A stretch of 64,000 bases of DNA, taken from NCBI RefSeq assembly GCF_035607555.1, contig NZ_JAVHWZ010000002.1, forward strand, positions 186,001 through 250,000. Direction: 5' to 3'. The translations under genes were made by a program, and so were the position numbers. Source of the stretch: Candidatus Bealeia paramacronuclearis. GTDB taxonomy: Bacteria > Pseudomonadota > Alphaproteobacteria > UBA9655. The notes beneath the pieces were generated by a model. It was given only the letters and a program-made list of their open reading frames with translations. It had not been told where the DNA came from and ran no database searches. Shown in pieces: positions 42,710 through 51,756 of this stretch; the first letter of the stretch is position 1, and each line of letters opens with the position of its first letter.

Positions 42710-44326
42710 TTATTGGTGTAAATTAGAAAGGGAATACTTAAGATTCCAGGGGAGGAGGTGGGAATAATTATTTTCAGGTGTGGAATTGATGTTGGCGAGG
42801 ACGTAGCGGAAATAGTCAAAAGCATTGACGCCATTGGCTTTGCAGGTCTCAATGAGGGAATAGATGACAGCTGAGGCGTGGGCACCTTTGACATTGCCCA
42901 TAAAAAGCCAGTTTTTTCGGCCCACAGCAAATGGACGGATGGCGCGTCCTGCCATGTTGTTGTCAATATCCAAGCGGCCATCATTGAGGTATTCTGTCAA
43001 GGGGCCCCATTGCCTTAAAACATAGCCAACCGCTTGCCCCAAGGGACTTTTGGGAACAATCACTTTTTTGTGCTCCTTAAGCAAGACCTTGAATTTCTCA
43101 AGGATGGGCTTGGCTTTTTCTTGTCGGAGCTTTTGGATCTTATCGGGCGGGTATTGAGCCTCTTTGGCGTCTTTTTCAATTTTATAAAGGCTTCTGATGA
43201 TGGTGAGCGCCTCGGCAGATTTGCCCGTGGTGTTGCCTGTACTTTTAATAATGTCCGCAAACTTGCGCCGCGCATGGGCCCAACATCCCACAGCCGTGAT
43301 GTCTTGACTTTGCGCCAAGGCTTTGTAACCACCATACCCATCCGTATGAAGGTAACCTTTAAAACCCTTCAGGAATTCTTTGGCATTTTCACCTTTGCGT
43401 GTGGGCGTGTATTCATAAGAAATGGCGTGATGAGATGACGACCCGGTCATATACACCCACATATAGGATTGCGTTTGCGCCTTGCGGTCACATTCCTTTA
43501 AAACTTGAGCCCGCGTTTCATCTGCCCGTACATAAGTCTCCTTGAGAATCTCAGATCTTAAAAGCTCTTTTAAAGGGCTCAAGAGATCACCTATTTGAAG
43601 AATCCAACGGCTCATCGTGGCCCGACCTAAGTCAACTTCAAACCGCTCCCACATCTGAGATTGTCGATAAAGGGGTAGATGATCTTGGTACTTGGAGACG
43701 ATGATGTGGGCCAATAGATTCGCAGATGCCATGCTTTTGAGAAGAGGCGCATTGGGCACTTCAGCCACACGCACCCCTTCGGTGCAAGATTTACAGGCAT
43801 ACTTCAAGCGCACGTTTTGAATGACTTTTAACTGTGCGGGAACGTAATCCAGCTGCTCAGAGATCTCCTCGCCCATCTGATGCAACGGATGTCCACAGGT
43901 GCAGATTTTATCACCAGCAATATCATGGATGACACGTTCGCGCGGCAGATGAGCCGGCAACGGACGACGTCCTTTTTTGAGAAGAGTCGAGGAGGATTTG
44001 TCCTTTCCAGAGTCATTCTCTGTTTCACTTTCAGCCCCAGCCTTTTCTGCTTCTAAAGGCGGCTCTTCGTAAACCTCATCAAAGACGTTTTCAAACCCGG
44101 GGAGCTTGGGAAATTCCTCGAACTTGATCTTCTCAGAGCTCCGCCCAAACTTGCTTTGTTTCATCTGAAGCAATAAATGAGTCAGTCGATCAACCTCTTG
44201 CACCAGATGTTCATTTTGTGTGGCTAGAATAGCCTTGTCTTTTTCTGATTTTTGCAAGTTTTTATAGAGCGCCACAGCGTCGAAAACAGAGGAGATTTTG
44301 AGTGAAGTTTGGGGCTCATTTTTCAT
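42710..44326 (-). CDS. tnpC: IS66 transposase TnpC, third catalytic residue changed
   Basis: The 538-residue protein has an N-terminal leucine zipper-like segment and zinc finger (CTCGHP, CKSC). Its DDE core has Asp in YVRADETRAQ and Asp in YLHTDGYGGY. In the family, the third catalytic residue is Glu in a DNNxxERAxRP motif. Here the text is DNNMAGRAIRP, with Gly in place of Glu; the codon is GGA. The enzyme should therefore be unable to cut DNA although the frame is open over its whole length. The C-terminal IS66 domain is otherwise complete. Confidence 0.88.
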   Translation of the reverse strand: MKNEPQTSLKISSVFDAVALYKNLQKSEKDKAILATQNEHLVQEVDRLTHLLLQMKQSKFGRSSEKIKFEEFPKLPGFENVFDEVYEEPPLEAEKAGAESETENDSGKDKSSSTLLKKGRRPLPAHLPRERVIHDIAGDKICTCGHPLHQMGEEISEQLDYVPAQLKVIQNVRLKYACKSCTEGVRVAEVPNAPLLKSMASANLLAHIIVSKYQDHLPLYRQSQMWERFEVDLGRATMSRWILQIGDLLSPLKELLRSEILKETYVRADETRAQVLKECDRKAQTQSYMWVYMTGSSSHHAISYEYTPTRKGENAKEFLKGFKGYLHTDGYGGYKALAQSQDITAVGCWAHARRKFADIIKSTGNTTGKSAEALTIIRSLYKIEKDAKEAQYPPDKIQKLRQEKAKPILEKFKVLLKEHKKVIVPKSPLGQAVGYVLRQWGPLTEYLNDGRLDIDNNMAGRAIRPFAVGRKNWLFMGNVKGAHASAVIYSLIETCKANGVNAFDYFRYVLANINSTPENNYSHLLPWNLKYSLSNLHQ

Positions 44327-44390
44327 GAGGAACTCTACCCAAAACCCCCTAAAACGTCAATGTATTTCTGAGTTTTTTCAGGTAAAAACC

Positions 44391-44759
44391 TCAGGAAAAT
44401 TCTTGAAAATGGACCGCCTTATGGCCTTTGAGCTTTTGATAATTGAGACCCTCTTGCAGCCATCTCAATTGCTGGGAGGTCAACTCCAAAACATCTCCCC
44501 TCAAACTCACCTGAAACCTCTCTTTTTCAAGGCGTTTGTACCAAAGACAAAATCCATTCGTCTCCCAATACAAGATCTTCATCTTGGTCAGGGTCCGGTT
44601 GCAAAAAACATACATCGTTCCGTCACACGGCACACGACCTAAGCTAGAGGCCACGTAAGCCGCAAGTCCATCAATCGATTTTCTCATGTCCATCGGGGCG
44701 GAATAAAACAGAATCTCCCCTCGCGTCTGCTCAAACATGGCAACTCCGCAGTATTGCAA
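44391..44759 (-). CDS. tnpB: IS66 accessory protein TnpB
   Basis: The protein of up to 122 residues shows the IS66 Orf2 signature: ILFYSAPMDMRKSIDGLAA, DGTMYVFCNR and KILYWETNGFCLWYKRLEK. The start is probably an internal ATG (MFEQTRG), which reduces the overlap with tnpA. It is required with TnpA for transposition of typical IS66 elements. It is unrelated to the RNA-guided TnpB of IS607 elements. It lies between tnpA and tnpC in the usual order. Confidence 0.9.
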   Translation of the reverse strand: MQYCGVAMFEQTRGEILFYSAPMDMRKSIDGLAAYVASSLGRVPCDGTMYVFCNRTLTKMKILYWETNGFCLWYKRLEKERFQVSLRGDVLELTSQQLRWLQEGLNYQKLKGHKAVHFQEFS

Positions 44760-45153
44760 TTACACGCTGAAGCGTAATCCCATCAAATCCCGGCACAATC
44801 TCAATCCTCTCCCCGGACATAAAGCGAATCTCAAGGGGCACGGGAGCTTGGCGAGCCTCTGCTTGAAGGGCAGGACTCTCAAATAAATCTAATGTTTCTG
44901 GACTCTCGTGCCCCACCACAGCAGTCGCCACAAAGCGCCCGACCGATGACCCCTCAAATAGCCTTCTTCCCACGCGGGGAAACCAATACTTAAAGGACGA
45001 ATAACTCAGTCCTCCAGCCGTACAAAATTTTTCCTGACTCAATCCGCTCTTACGCCAGCTCTCGATCTGCTCTTCCCAATATTTCAGCTTCCCTGCGGAT
45101 CTTTCATCTCGCGTTTGACGTTGCCCCGTCCTTTTCTCCTTCATCATTTTCAT
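44731..45153 (-). CDS. tnpA: IS66 protein TnpA (helix-turn-helix)
   Basis: The protein of 140 residues has the IS66 Orf1 pattern: a helix-turn-helix-like WEEQIESWRKSGLSQEKFC, then SYSSFKYWF and the late VPLEIRFMSGERIEIVPGFD. It overlaps tnpB by about 29 bases, normal for translationally coupled IS66 genes. The likely start is one of the first two ATG codons. It probably binds the element ends. Confidence 0.88.
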   Translation of the reverse strand: MKMMKEKRTGQRQTRDERSAGKLKYWEEQIESWRKSGLSQEKFCTAGGLSYSSFKYWFPRVGRRLFEGSSVGRFVATAVVGHESPETLDLFESPALQAEARQAPVPLEIRFMSGERIEIVPGFDGITLQRVIAILRSCHV

Positions 45154-45166
45154 CTCCGTAGTTGTT

Positions 45167-46039
45167 TTACGGAGTCAACCTTGTCCTATTTTCCTCACAC
45201 CTAAAAGATGCGGGTCCTATGACGCTTACGATAGGATTGAGGTCAGGAGAGTCAGTTGGGAGAAAGAGGAGATGGCAGCGAAATTTCTCAATCAAATCTT
45301 TCGTTTTTGGCGATTTGTGAAAGGCGGCATTGTCCATAATCAGGGTGGTATTTTTTGATAAATTCGGCAATAAAACCTCCTCAAGCCAAGCATTAAAAAG
45401 ATCTGCATGACATCCACCTTGAAAGGTGAAAGGCGCCACGAACGCACCCTTCATGAGACCGCCAATGATACTGACATGCTCTCTTTTTTGGCCCGGGATC
45501 TCCGCGTAAACCTTTTGTCCGCGCGGCGCCCAGGCATGCTCTCGATAAAGGCGATTATCAATCCCAGCTTCATCAATCCACACGATTGTTTCAGGATCTA
45601 TTTTCTCAAGCTGTTTTATAAATTCGGCCCGCTTGTCTTCGTTACGTTCTTTGTAAAGCGTCGTCTTTTTTTCGTGTAATGTTTAAACGTTTAAGCCATT
45701 TACTCACGTTTTGGAATCTCAACCCCAAAGCTTCGGCGATTTGTTTGAGCGTATGATCCGGATTTTGAGCGACGTAGTCTCTGAGTTTTTGCTCATCGAC
45801 TTTACGCGGATAAGAAGTGCGTTTTTTCGGTTTAATATCCCCTTGTTTATGAAGACATATCCATCGATAGATCGTGGCTTCTCCAACGTTAAAAACCTTT
45901 GCAGCCTCCCGCTTACGGCCGCCGCTCGTAATGTAGGAGATGACCTTTTTCCGCAGGTCTTCCGAATATGCTTTTACCATTCCCTCCTTATACCTAAACT
46001 TTTCCTAAAAATCTATCTATTTATAGGGGAATGACTATA
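45167..46039 (-). pseudogene. IS630-family element and transposase, 3' end removed by IS66
   Basis: The right end (CTATTTATAGGGGAATGACTA) is followed by the TA target at 46038-46039, and it lies within IS481-like copy 4. The transposase has two frames: 45642-45980 (helix-turn-helix half) and 45583 leftward (catalytic half). They are joined over a run of seven T (A on the coding strand) at 45665-45671, as in the copy at 61 kb. The catalytic half is cut after DSPDLNPI at 45230 by the IS66 end, losing the last catalytic Glu. It is therefore dead. Confidence 0.88.
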
Positions 46040-46366
46040 ATAAGTTGCGCGAGATATATCGCAAATTTCTTGGCATATCGCATCGGAAACGTTTTTAGCT
46101 TTCAACTTTTCCCAGCGCCTCACGCCGTCTTCATACCGTTTGCGATAGACGTCCAAATAGTCTTGTGTACGCGCATATGCATAAAGCCTATGCATATTTT
46201 TATGTAGTCCGTGGATCCTCATCCAGTCCTCCATCAATAGGTTTTTTACATTCTCCTATTCTTGAGGCCTGGTTTGGGTGTGGCGATGGAGATGAGCCTC
46301 GCTACAGCGCAATTTGAGGGCGCTCTGCTCATCCCTCTTTTTGTCTCACATCTGTCTGAACTCGGA
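46040..46366 (-). pseudogene. IS481-like element, copy 4 (start of transposase only)
   Basis: From 46040 the text matches the first 66 or so codons of the IS481-like transposase (MEDWMRIHGLHKNMHRLYAY, ATG at 46237 or 46234) and the element's right end, stopping at GAACTCGGA near 46366. The rest is missing beyond the IS630 insertion. The surA gene follows directly. Confidence 0.8.
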
Positions 46367-46437
46367 GATGCGTTACAAATATTTTTTAGTTGACGAAAGT
46401 GCAATTTTCGGGCCCAAAGAGAGGGGAATCTTTTAGC

Positions 46438-47709
46438 GTGAGTTTATATATCATGAACAAATTATTTTTGACGGCTTTTCTTTCAATTACAGCGATCTCT
46501 CTTGACGCCAGCTCTCAAGGTTCACCTCAAAAAAACAAGCTCGCGGCGGTTGTCAATAAGTCAGCGATTACGGTAACAGATCTTAATAATCGCGTGAAAC
46601 TGGCGGCGTTATCAGCGGGTCTTGAGGCTAATCCTGAAGCTATAGAGAAAATGAAACCTCAAATGTTGCGCACCATGATTGAAGAGAAACTTCAATTGCA
46701 AGCGGCAAAAGAGAATGACATTAAAATTGAAAAAGATGCCATTGAAAAAGCTATGAAGAGCATTGAAGAGGGCAATGGAATGAAGCCGGGGCAATTAACT
46801 CAGCTTTTAAAGGACAACAATATTCCTTTGAAAACTTTGCAAGATCAGATCCAAGCTCAGCTCACCTGGATGGAATTTGTCAGTCAAAAATATGCCCCCA
46901 CTTTACAAATCAGTGATTGGGAAATCGATCAAGAGTTCGAAAAGCACACGCAAAATGCAACACAAACCCAGTATCATTTGGCAGAAATTTTTCTCAATGT
47001 GGATAGTCCTGAGAAAGAGGGACAAGTTCAGCAAGACTTTGAGCGCTTGATCCAACAACTTCAAGCAGGGGCCCATTTCTCAGCTTTAGCCCAACAATTT
47101 TCCCAATCGGCCACAGCGGCTAAAGGCGGAGATATGGGATGGCTTTCTGAAAATGCATTGACTGATGAGATTTCACCAGCTGTCAAATCCATGACACCGG
47201 GAGATTTAAGTCGTCCGATCCGAACGGCGCAAGGCTATATTTTGTTGGGATTGATCGATCGAAAGATGCCGGGAGAAAGCCAATCTCAGCGTTTAGATGT
47301 TCTTCAAACTGCATTGCCTTATCCTCCAGGCGCCACAGAAGCACAGGCGATGGAAGTCATGCAAAAGCTGGAATCTCTTCTTAAAACCACAAAAAGTTGT
47401 GCAGATTTAGACGTGGCTATTAAAAAAGCCGGTGGCCAATCCGCAAGAAATGCCAATGCTAGGCTTGATGCTTTCCCAGAAGCGATGCGGAAGATTTTAG
47501 CAAGCCTTGAGGTGAATAATCCAAGTCAACCACTTATGACAGAATCTGGAGGACTTGCCGTCATGGTGTGTAATCGCACGGAGGAAAAAGCCAAAGAATT
47601 CTCCAAAGATGATGCGCTGCATCTTATTGCAGATAAGCGATTGGCACTTTTGGCGCGCCGCGAACTACGGGATCTCAAGCGTGCGGCTTATATTGATCTT
47701 AGGCAATAA
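46438..47709 (+). CDS. surA: Peptidyl-prolyl isomerase/chaperone SurA
   Basis: Starting at the GTG at 46438 (GAGGGG 11 bases upstream) gives 423 residues; an ATG at 46453 is equally possible but has no ribosome-binding site. A signal peptide (NKLFLTAFLSITAISLDASS) is followed by the SurA N-terminal domain (AAVVNKSAITVTDLNNRV, IEEKLQLQAAKEN). One clear parvulin domain follows (YHLAEIFLNV, AAKGGDMGWLSENAL, PGDLSRPIRTAQGYILLGLIDR). It escorts outer-membrane proteins through the periplasm. It overlaps rsmA by one base. The lptD gene that commonly precedes surA, and pdxA that often lies between surA and rsmA, are absent; IS debris stands upstream. Confidence 0.9.
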   Translation: MSLYIMNKLFLTAFLSITAISLDASSQGSPQKNKLAAVVNKSAITVTDLNNRVKLAALSAGLEANPEAIEKMKPQMLRTMIEEKLQLQAAKENDIKIEKDAIEKAMKSIEEGNGMKPGQLTQLLKDNNIPLKTLQDQIQAQLTWMEFVSQKYAPTLQISDWEIDQEFEKHTQNATQTQYHLAEIFLNVDSPEKEGQVQQDFERLIQQLQAGAHFSALAQQFSQSATAAKGGDMGWLSENALTDEISPAVKSMTPGDLSRPIRTAQGYILLGLIDRKMPGESQSQRLDVLQTALPYPPGATEAQAMEVMQKLESLLKTTKSCADLDVAIKKAGGQSARNANARLDAFPEAMRKILASLEVNNPSQPLMTESGGLAVMVCNRTEEKAKEFSKDDALHLIADKRLALLARRELRDLKRAAYIDLRQ

Positions 47710-48533
47710 TGGACGAAAAGCTGCCCTCCCTTAAAGACGTCATTGCGTGCTATGATCTGGCGCCAAAAAAAAGCCTGGGGCAGCATTTCCTTTTGAATCC
47801 TTCAGTCCTTGAAAAAATTGTGACCACGGCAGGAGACCTGTCGGAATATTCAGTCATTGAAGTGGGCCCCGGCCCTGGCGGATTAAGTCGGGTGATTTGT
47901 GAAAAGGGCTGTCGACACTTTTATCTCATTGAAAAAGATGATCGTGCCATAGAAGGTCTCAGTCTTTTAGAAAAGCATTTTAAAACACCACTCACCATCT
48001 TGGCAAAAGATGCCCTTGAGGTGTCTGCACATACGTTAGGTGATTCTCCTCGAAAATTAATTTCAAACCTACCTTATAATGTCTCTGTTCCTCTTTTCTT
48101 GCGATGGCTTGAACACATTCAAGACTTTGATCTTCTGGTTTTGATGTTTCAAAAGGAAGTCGCGTTAAGGCTTAAGGCCAAACCCTCTACTCCCGATTAT
48201 GGAAGACTTTCAGTTATCACGCAACTGGTGGCCGATGTAGAGCTTTTGTTTGATTTGCCGCCTGGCGCCTTTTCTCCACCACCCAAAGTGGTATCTTCAA
48301 TTATTCGGGTGAGACCTAAAAAAAAACCTCCTACAATTGATTTTAACAGCTTTGAGAAACTCACGGCTGCAGCCTTTGGACAACGGCGGAAAATGTTGCG
48401 CTCAAGCTTGAAATCGCTTATGAAAAATCCGGAAGAGCTCCTTGAAAAAGCAGGAATTGAGCCCACATCTCGCGCGGAAGAATTAACTCCTCAAGATTTT
48501 TTTAACTTTTATCAACATTGGAGATTGTCATGA
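47709..48533 (+). CDS. rsmA: 16S rRNA (adenine1518/1519-N6,N6)-dimethyltransferase
   Basis: The 274-residue protein (also called KsgA) has the family opening PKKSLGQHFLLNPSVLEKI and the SAM-binding motif VIEVGPGPGGLSRVI. Motif IV is SNLPYNVSVPLFLRWL and the C-terminal AAAFGQRRKMLRSSLKSL region is present. It methylates two adjacent adenines near the 3' end of 16S rRNA during small-subunit maturation. It overlaps surA upstream by one base and the DUF192 gene downstream by four, so all three are probably cotranscribed and translationally coupled. Length is normal. Confidence 0.95.
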   Translation: MDEKLPSLKDVIACYDLAPKKSLGQHFLLNPSVLEKIVTTAGDLSEYSVIEVGPGPGGLSRVICEKGCRHFYLIEKDDRAIEGLSLLEKHFKTPLTILAKDALEVSAHTLGDSPRKLISNLPYNVSVPLFLRWLEHIQDFDLLVLMFQKEVALRLKAKPSTPDYGRLSVITQLVADVELLFDLPPGAFSPPPKVVSSIIRVRPKKKPPTIDFNSFEKLTAAAFGQRRKMLRSSLKSLMKNPEELLEKAGIEPTSRAEELTPQDFFNFYQHWRLS

Positions 48534-48952
48534 AAAAATGGGTTGTATTTTTAAGTTTGTTTTTCCCCACCTCTCTTTGGGGAAGTGAACTTAAAATCTT
48601 AACGGAAAAAGGACATCTTCTCTTTGAAGCGGAGCTTGTAACCACAGATGCCCAAACATCCTTGGGTCTTATGTACAGGACAGAATTAAAAGACCGTCAT
48701 GGCATGCTTTTGGTAATGAACCCTCAAAACCGCACGGTGATGTGGATGAAAAATACATCTATTCCCCTTGATATGATGTTTATCAACACCCAAGGGACAA
48801 TTGTACACATTCAGGAAAATACAAAACCTTATTCAACAAAACCAATTGGATACTTTACTAATGTATTGGCGGTCTTTGAAGTTCCCTCAGGAACTTGTGA
48901 TAAGGAAGGTATTCACGTCGGCGATAAGGTCAGTTATCACTTATTTCAGTAA
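48530..48952 (+). CDS. DUF192-family secreted protein
   Basis: The ATG at 48530 overlaps the rsmA stop (ATGA) and has a GGAG site. It opens a signal peptide (KKWVVFLSLFFPTSLWG). The mature part is a complete DUF192 domain: QTSLGLMYRTELKDRHGMLL, VMWMKNTSIPLDMMFI, then IVHIQENTKPYST and AVFEVPSGTCDKEGIHVGD. The family is common in bacteria and archaea and its biochemical role is unknown. The gene is convergent with the O-methyltransferase gene, with a seven-base overlap at the 3' ends. Confidence 0.85.
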   Translation: MKKWVVFLSLFFPTSLWGSELKILTEKGHLLFEAELVTTDAQTSLGLMYRTELKDRHGMLLVMNPQNRTVMWMKNTSIPLDMMFINTQGTIVHIQENTKPYSTKPIGYFTNVLAVFEVPSGTCDKEGIHVGDKVSYHLFQ

Positions 48953-49605
48953 CGTTTTTTTGCGACCATAAACCCATCACCTAAGGGCACAAGGGAGATT
49001 GAAACACGATCGTCATTCATAAGTTTTTCATTAAATGCGCGCAAAGACTCTGTTGTGACTTCGTGATTTTTGGGATCTGCCACACGTCCAGACCACAAGA
49101 CATTATCAATGACAATTGTACCATGGGAACGCAAAAGGGTGAGAGCAAACTCATAATAAACGTCATAACGTTGTTTATCAGCATCGATGAACATAAGATC
49201 AAACGAACACGTTTGCCCCTCTTCAATAAGATTTTTAAGAGAGTCGACGGCATGACCCAGCCTCAACTCCATTTTTGAAGAAACTCCTGCCAACTCCCAA
49301 AACTGCTGAGCAATTTTTGTCCACTCGGGATTGGTATCCAATGTTATGAGATGACCATCTTTTGGCAAACTCAAGCCCATCACAAGGGAGCTGTAACCTG
49401 TAAACGTTCCCACCTCAAGAATGCGACGTGAGTCTGTAAGCTCCACTAAAAGACTTAAAAAACGGCCTTGCTCGGATGTGATCTGCAAATGGGCTTCTGG
49501 GAGCTTTTGCGTTTCTCGCCGAAGCTGCTCAAGAAACAAAGCCTCTCCACGAGAAATCCGCTGGATATAAGTTGCCAGAGCATCAGACTGAAGGAGGTGT
49601 TTCAT
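48946..49605 (-). CDS. Class I SAM-dependent O-methyltransferase (caffeoyl-CoA OMT family)
   Basis: From the ATG at 49605 the product is about 219 residues. It shows the family's SAM-binding motif ILEVGTFTGYSSLVMGLSLP, an acidic LITLDTNPEW, and the metal-binding FDLMFIDADKQRYDVYY with VIDNVLWSGRVADP. Bacterial members methylate catechol-type or other small hydroxylated compounds; the physiological substrate is usually unknown. A TTG at 49620 is an alternative start. No ribosome-binding site is obvious. It is a single-gene unit diverging from rplI. Confidence 0.85.
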   Translation of the reverse strand: MKHLLQSDALATYIQRISRGEALFLEQLRRETQKLPEAHLQITSEQGRFLSLLVELTDSRRILEVGTFTGYSSLVMGLSLPKDGHLITLDTNPEWTKIAQQFWELAGVSSKMELRLGHAVDSLKNLIEEGQTCSFDLMFIDADKQRYDVYYEFALTLLRSHGTIVIDNVLWSGRVADPKNHEVTTESLRAFNEKLMNDDRVSISLVPLGDGFMVAKKRY

Positions 49606-49729
49606 GAGTGCCAAAAACAAATTTGTTGAAATTTTGCCCTCATACTACAAGAACAATTGTACTTTTTGAACAAACTTGCTAAAGATGGGACAAATTTATT
49701 TTGAAGAGTTTCAGAAGGAGAGAACTATC

Positions 49730-50245
49730 ATGCAAGTTATTTTGTTGCAACGCGTTGAAAAATTAGGAAAAATGGGCGACCTGAAGTCTGTAAGACCTGG
49801 ATATTTCAGAAACTTTTTGTTTCCCAAAAAGATGGCGGCTTTGGCGACAGCTGAAAATATCGAGAAATTTGACAAAGAAAAAGTTGTTCTCGAACAACTC
49901 AATCTGAAGCACAAGGAAGAAGCAGAACTCGCAGCAAAAGCGATTGATGGCCTTATGGTTATTGTGATTCGCCAAGCGGGTGAGAGCGGACATCTTTATG
50001 GATCTGTCACATCACGTGATATTGCAGAAGAAGTTCAAAAGAGCTTTTCTCATGTAACTCGCCAGCAAGTTCAAATCGATCATCCGATCAAAACAATTGG
50101 TATCCACCGCGTTCGCGTAGTTTTACATCCTGAAGTTAATGTGACGGTCTCTGTGAACGTTGCAAAATCTGAAGACGAAGCCAAATCTCAGACCACTGCT
50201 ATGGAAGAGGCTGTTGTTGAGTCCAAAGCAGAGCGCGTTGAGTAA
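49730..50245 (+). CDS. rplI: 50S ribosomal protein bL9
   Basis: The ATG at 49730 follows AGAAGGAGAG and gives the canonical start QVILLQRVEKLGKMGD. The 171-residue protein has the conserved N-domain (VRPGYFRNFLFPKKMA), the long helix, and the C-domain with GHLYGSVTSRDIAEE and IKTIGIHRVRVVLHPEV. The longer frame from 49676 is not supported. In most bacteria rplI follows rpsF and rpsR; here it stands alone with its own upstream region. Its acidic C-terminal extension (about 20 residues, VAKSEDEAKSQTTAMEE) is longer than in many homologues. Confidence 0.95.
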   Translation: MQVILLQRVEKLGKMGDLKSVRPGYFRNFLFPKKMAALATAENIEKFDKEKVVLEQLNLKHKEEAELAAKAIDGLMVIVIRQAGESGHLYGSVTSRDIAEEVQKSFSHVTRQQVQIDHPIKTIGIHRVRVVLHPEVNVTVSVNVAKSEDEAKSQTTAMEEAVVESKAERVE

Positions 50246-50707
50246 TCACCGTCACCTTGATTTTGTTCCCGTGATTGATTTCAGGGCCTTTCAGAACCTA
50301 AAAAAGATATTTAAACAAATTAAATACGATGATTTTAAAAAAAGCTCTGAGGTGTCCCTATACCTTGGGGCTTTTTGTTGACCTTAACGATGATGATGCA
50401 AACCCCATCCATGGCCATGATGAAATATCATGGTCTGAACAAAATCATTAGAAATAAGTACTTCTTCATCTTGAGAAGTGTATGCTCAGGGATGCCTATC
50501 GCACCATCGCACACTTGGGTACCAAGCTTGAGCAGACCCTGCCCAAAGTATAGACAACAATAAAATTGATAGTATCTTTATTTAAATATCCACATTTTCA
50601 ATCGTCTTATTTTAATATAAAATTATTTAATATTTTATTAAGAAAGATTTGCATTTCTTTGATGTTTTTCGTATAACCCTCGTAATATTGAGAATGGGGG
50701 ACATATC
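50246..50707. other. Intergenic region with a likely terminator and a possible gene remnant
   Basis: At 50335-50379 AAAAAGCTC and the later GGGCTTTTT can pair around an AGGT/ACCT stem. This gives an imperfect terminator after rplI. Between about 50470 and 50554 a short + frame reads LRDAYRTIAHLGTKLEQTLP and stops; this may be a gene remnant but has no start. The rest is AT-rich. A GGGGGA ribosome-binding site for the epimerase ends the region. Confidence 0.45.
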
Positions 50708-51712
50708 ATGAAATTTTTAGTCACCGGCACAGCTGGCTTTATTGGAAATCATACAGCCCTACGCCTTTTGAATAAGGGGCATGAAGTAATTGGAATTGAT
50801 GATTTCAACCCTTATTATTCAGTCTCTTTAAAAGAAGATCGAAACGATCGAATTAAGGATCATCCCAATTTCACGCTTTATCGTGAAGGGCTCGAGAATC
50901 TGGAAAAAATCAAAGAAATTTTTAAAGAACACCGTCCCGATAAAGTAATCCATTTAGCGGCCCAACCTGGTGTTCGATATAGCTTGATTAATCCTGAGGC
51001 ATATACACGCAGCAATGTCACAGGCACACTCAGCATCCTTGAGTCTTGTCGCACTTATCCCGTCGAACACTTGATTTATGCCAGTACAAGCTCTGTTTAT
51101 GGCGCGAATACAAAGCTTCCTTTTGAGGAAAATGATGCTGTTGATCACCCTCTGACGCTTTACGCGGCAACAAAGCGCGCCAATGAGCTGATGGCACACT
51201 CCTATAGTTATCTTTTTAAAATCCCCACCTCTGGGTTGCGTTTTTTTACCGTCTATGGCCCTTGGGGCCGCCCTGATATGGCATTTTTTCTTTTTACCAA
51301 AAATATTCTTGAAGGCAAACCCATTGATGTTTTTAACAATGGGGATATGGAGCGCGACTTTACGTATATTGAGGATATTGTCTCAGGTATCCTGAATGTG
51401 GCTGCCACAAACCCTGGAGAATTAAATCCAGAAAAGCTCCATGTCGCGGATAAAAGTGCGGTGGCCCCTTATCAGATTTATAACATTGGCAATAACAAGC
51501 GTGTTCAATTGATGCACTACATTAAAGTCATTGAAGATGTTTTGGGGATTGAGGCTCAAAAAAATTTCCTTCCCATGCAAAATGGAGACGTTCAAAAAAC
51601 ATTTGCAAGTGTTGATAAGCTGGAGAAAAATGCTGGTTATCGTCCCTCCACTTCTGTGGAAGTAGGTGTTAAAAACTTCGTTGAATGGTATCGAAATTAT
51701 TATCAAGTGTGA
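50708..51712 (+). CDS. NAD-dependent sugar epimerase (UDP-glucuronate 4-epimerase-like)
   Basis: The 334-residue extended short-chain dehydrogenase has the cofactor motif TGTAGFIG and active-site Ser/Thr and Tyr-x3-Lys (SSVYG, LYAATKRANE). It also has the FRFFTVYGPWGRPDMA-like stretch typical of UDP-glucuronate 4-epimerases (LspL/WbnF type). It would make UDP-galacturonate or a related nucleotide sugar for surface polysaccharide. Closely related enzymes have other sugar specificity, so the exact reaction is uncertain. No other polysaccharide gene is adjacent. A lipoprotein gene follows after 44 bases. Confidence 0.85.
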   Translation: MKFLVTGTAGFIGNHTALRLLNKGHEVIGIDDFNPYYSVSLKEDRNDRIKDHPNFTLYREGLENLEKIKEIFKEHRPDKVIHLAAQPGVRYSLINPEAYTRSNVTGTLSILESCRTYPVEHLIYASTSSVYGANTKLPFEENDAVDHPLTLYAATKRANELMAHSYSYLFKIPTSGLRFFTVYGPWGRPDMAFFLFTKNILEGKPIDVFNNGDMERDFTYIEDIVSGILNVAATNPGELNPEKLHVADKSAVAPYQIYNIGNNKRVQLMHYIKVIEDVLGIEAQKNFLPMQNGDVQKTFASVDKLEKNAGYRPSTSVEVGVKNFVEWYRNYYQV

Positions 51713-51756
51713 TTTCGGCACGACTTTTGCATTCAATCCTTTTGAAAGGAATTTTA

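Larger units (their letters stand above)
42701..45229 (-). mobile_element. IS66-family element
   Basis: The element of 2529 bases starts GTAAGCGTC at 42701 and ends with the complement GACGCTTAC at 45229. It carries the three genes tnpA, tnpB and tnpC on the minus strand. IS66 normally makes an 8-base duplication, but the flanks differ (IS3 remnant on the left, IS630 on the right). So this copy is a product of recombination or deletion. Confidence 0.85.

Noticed and set aside
42604-46366. Cargo genes between the IS elements as a composite transposon
   Set aside because: All sequence between the outer pieces belongs to IS66, IS630, IS3 or IS481 types. No passenger gene was found and the ends are not a matching pair.
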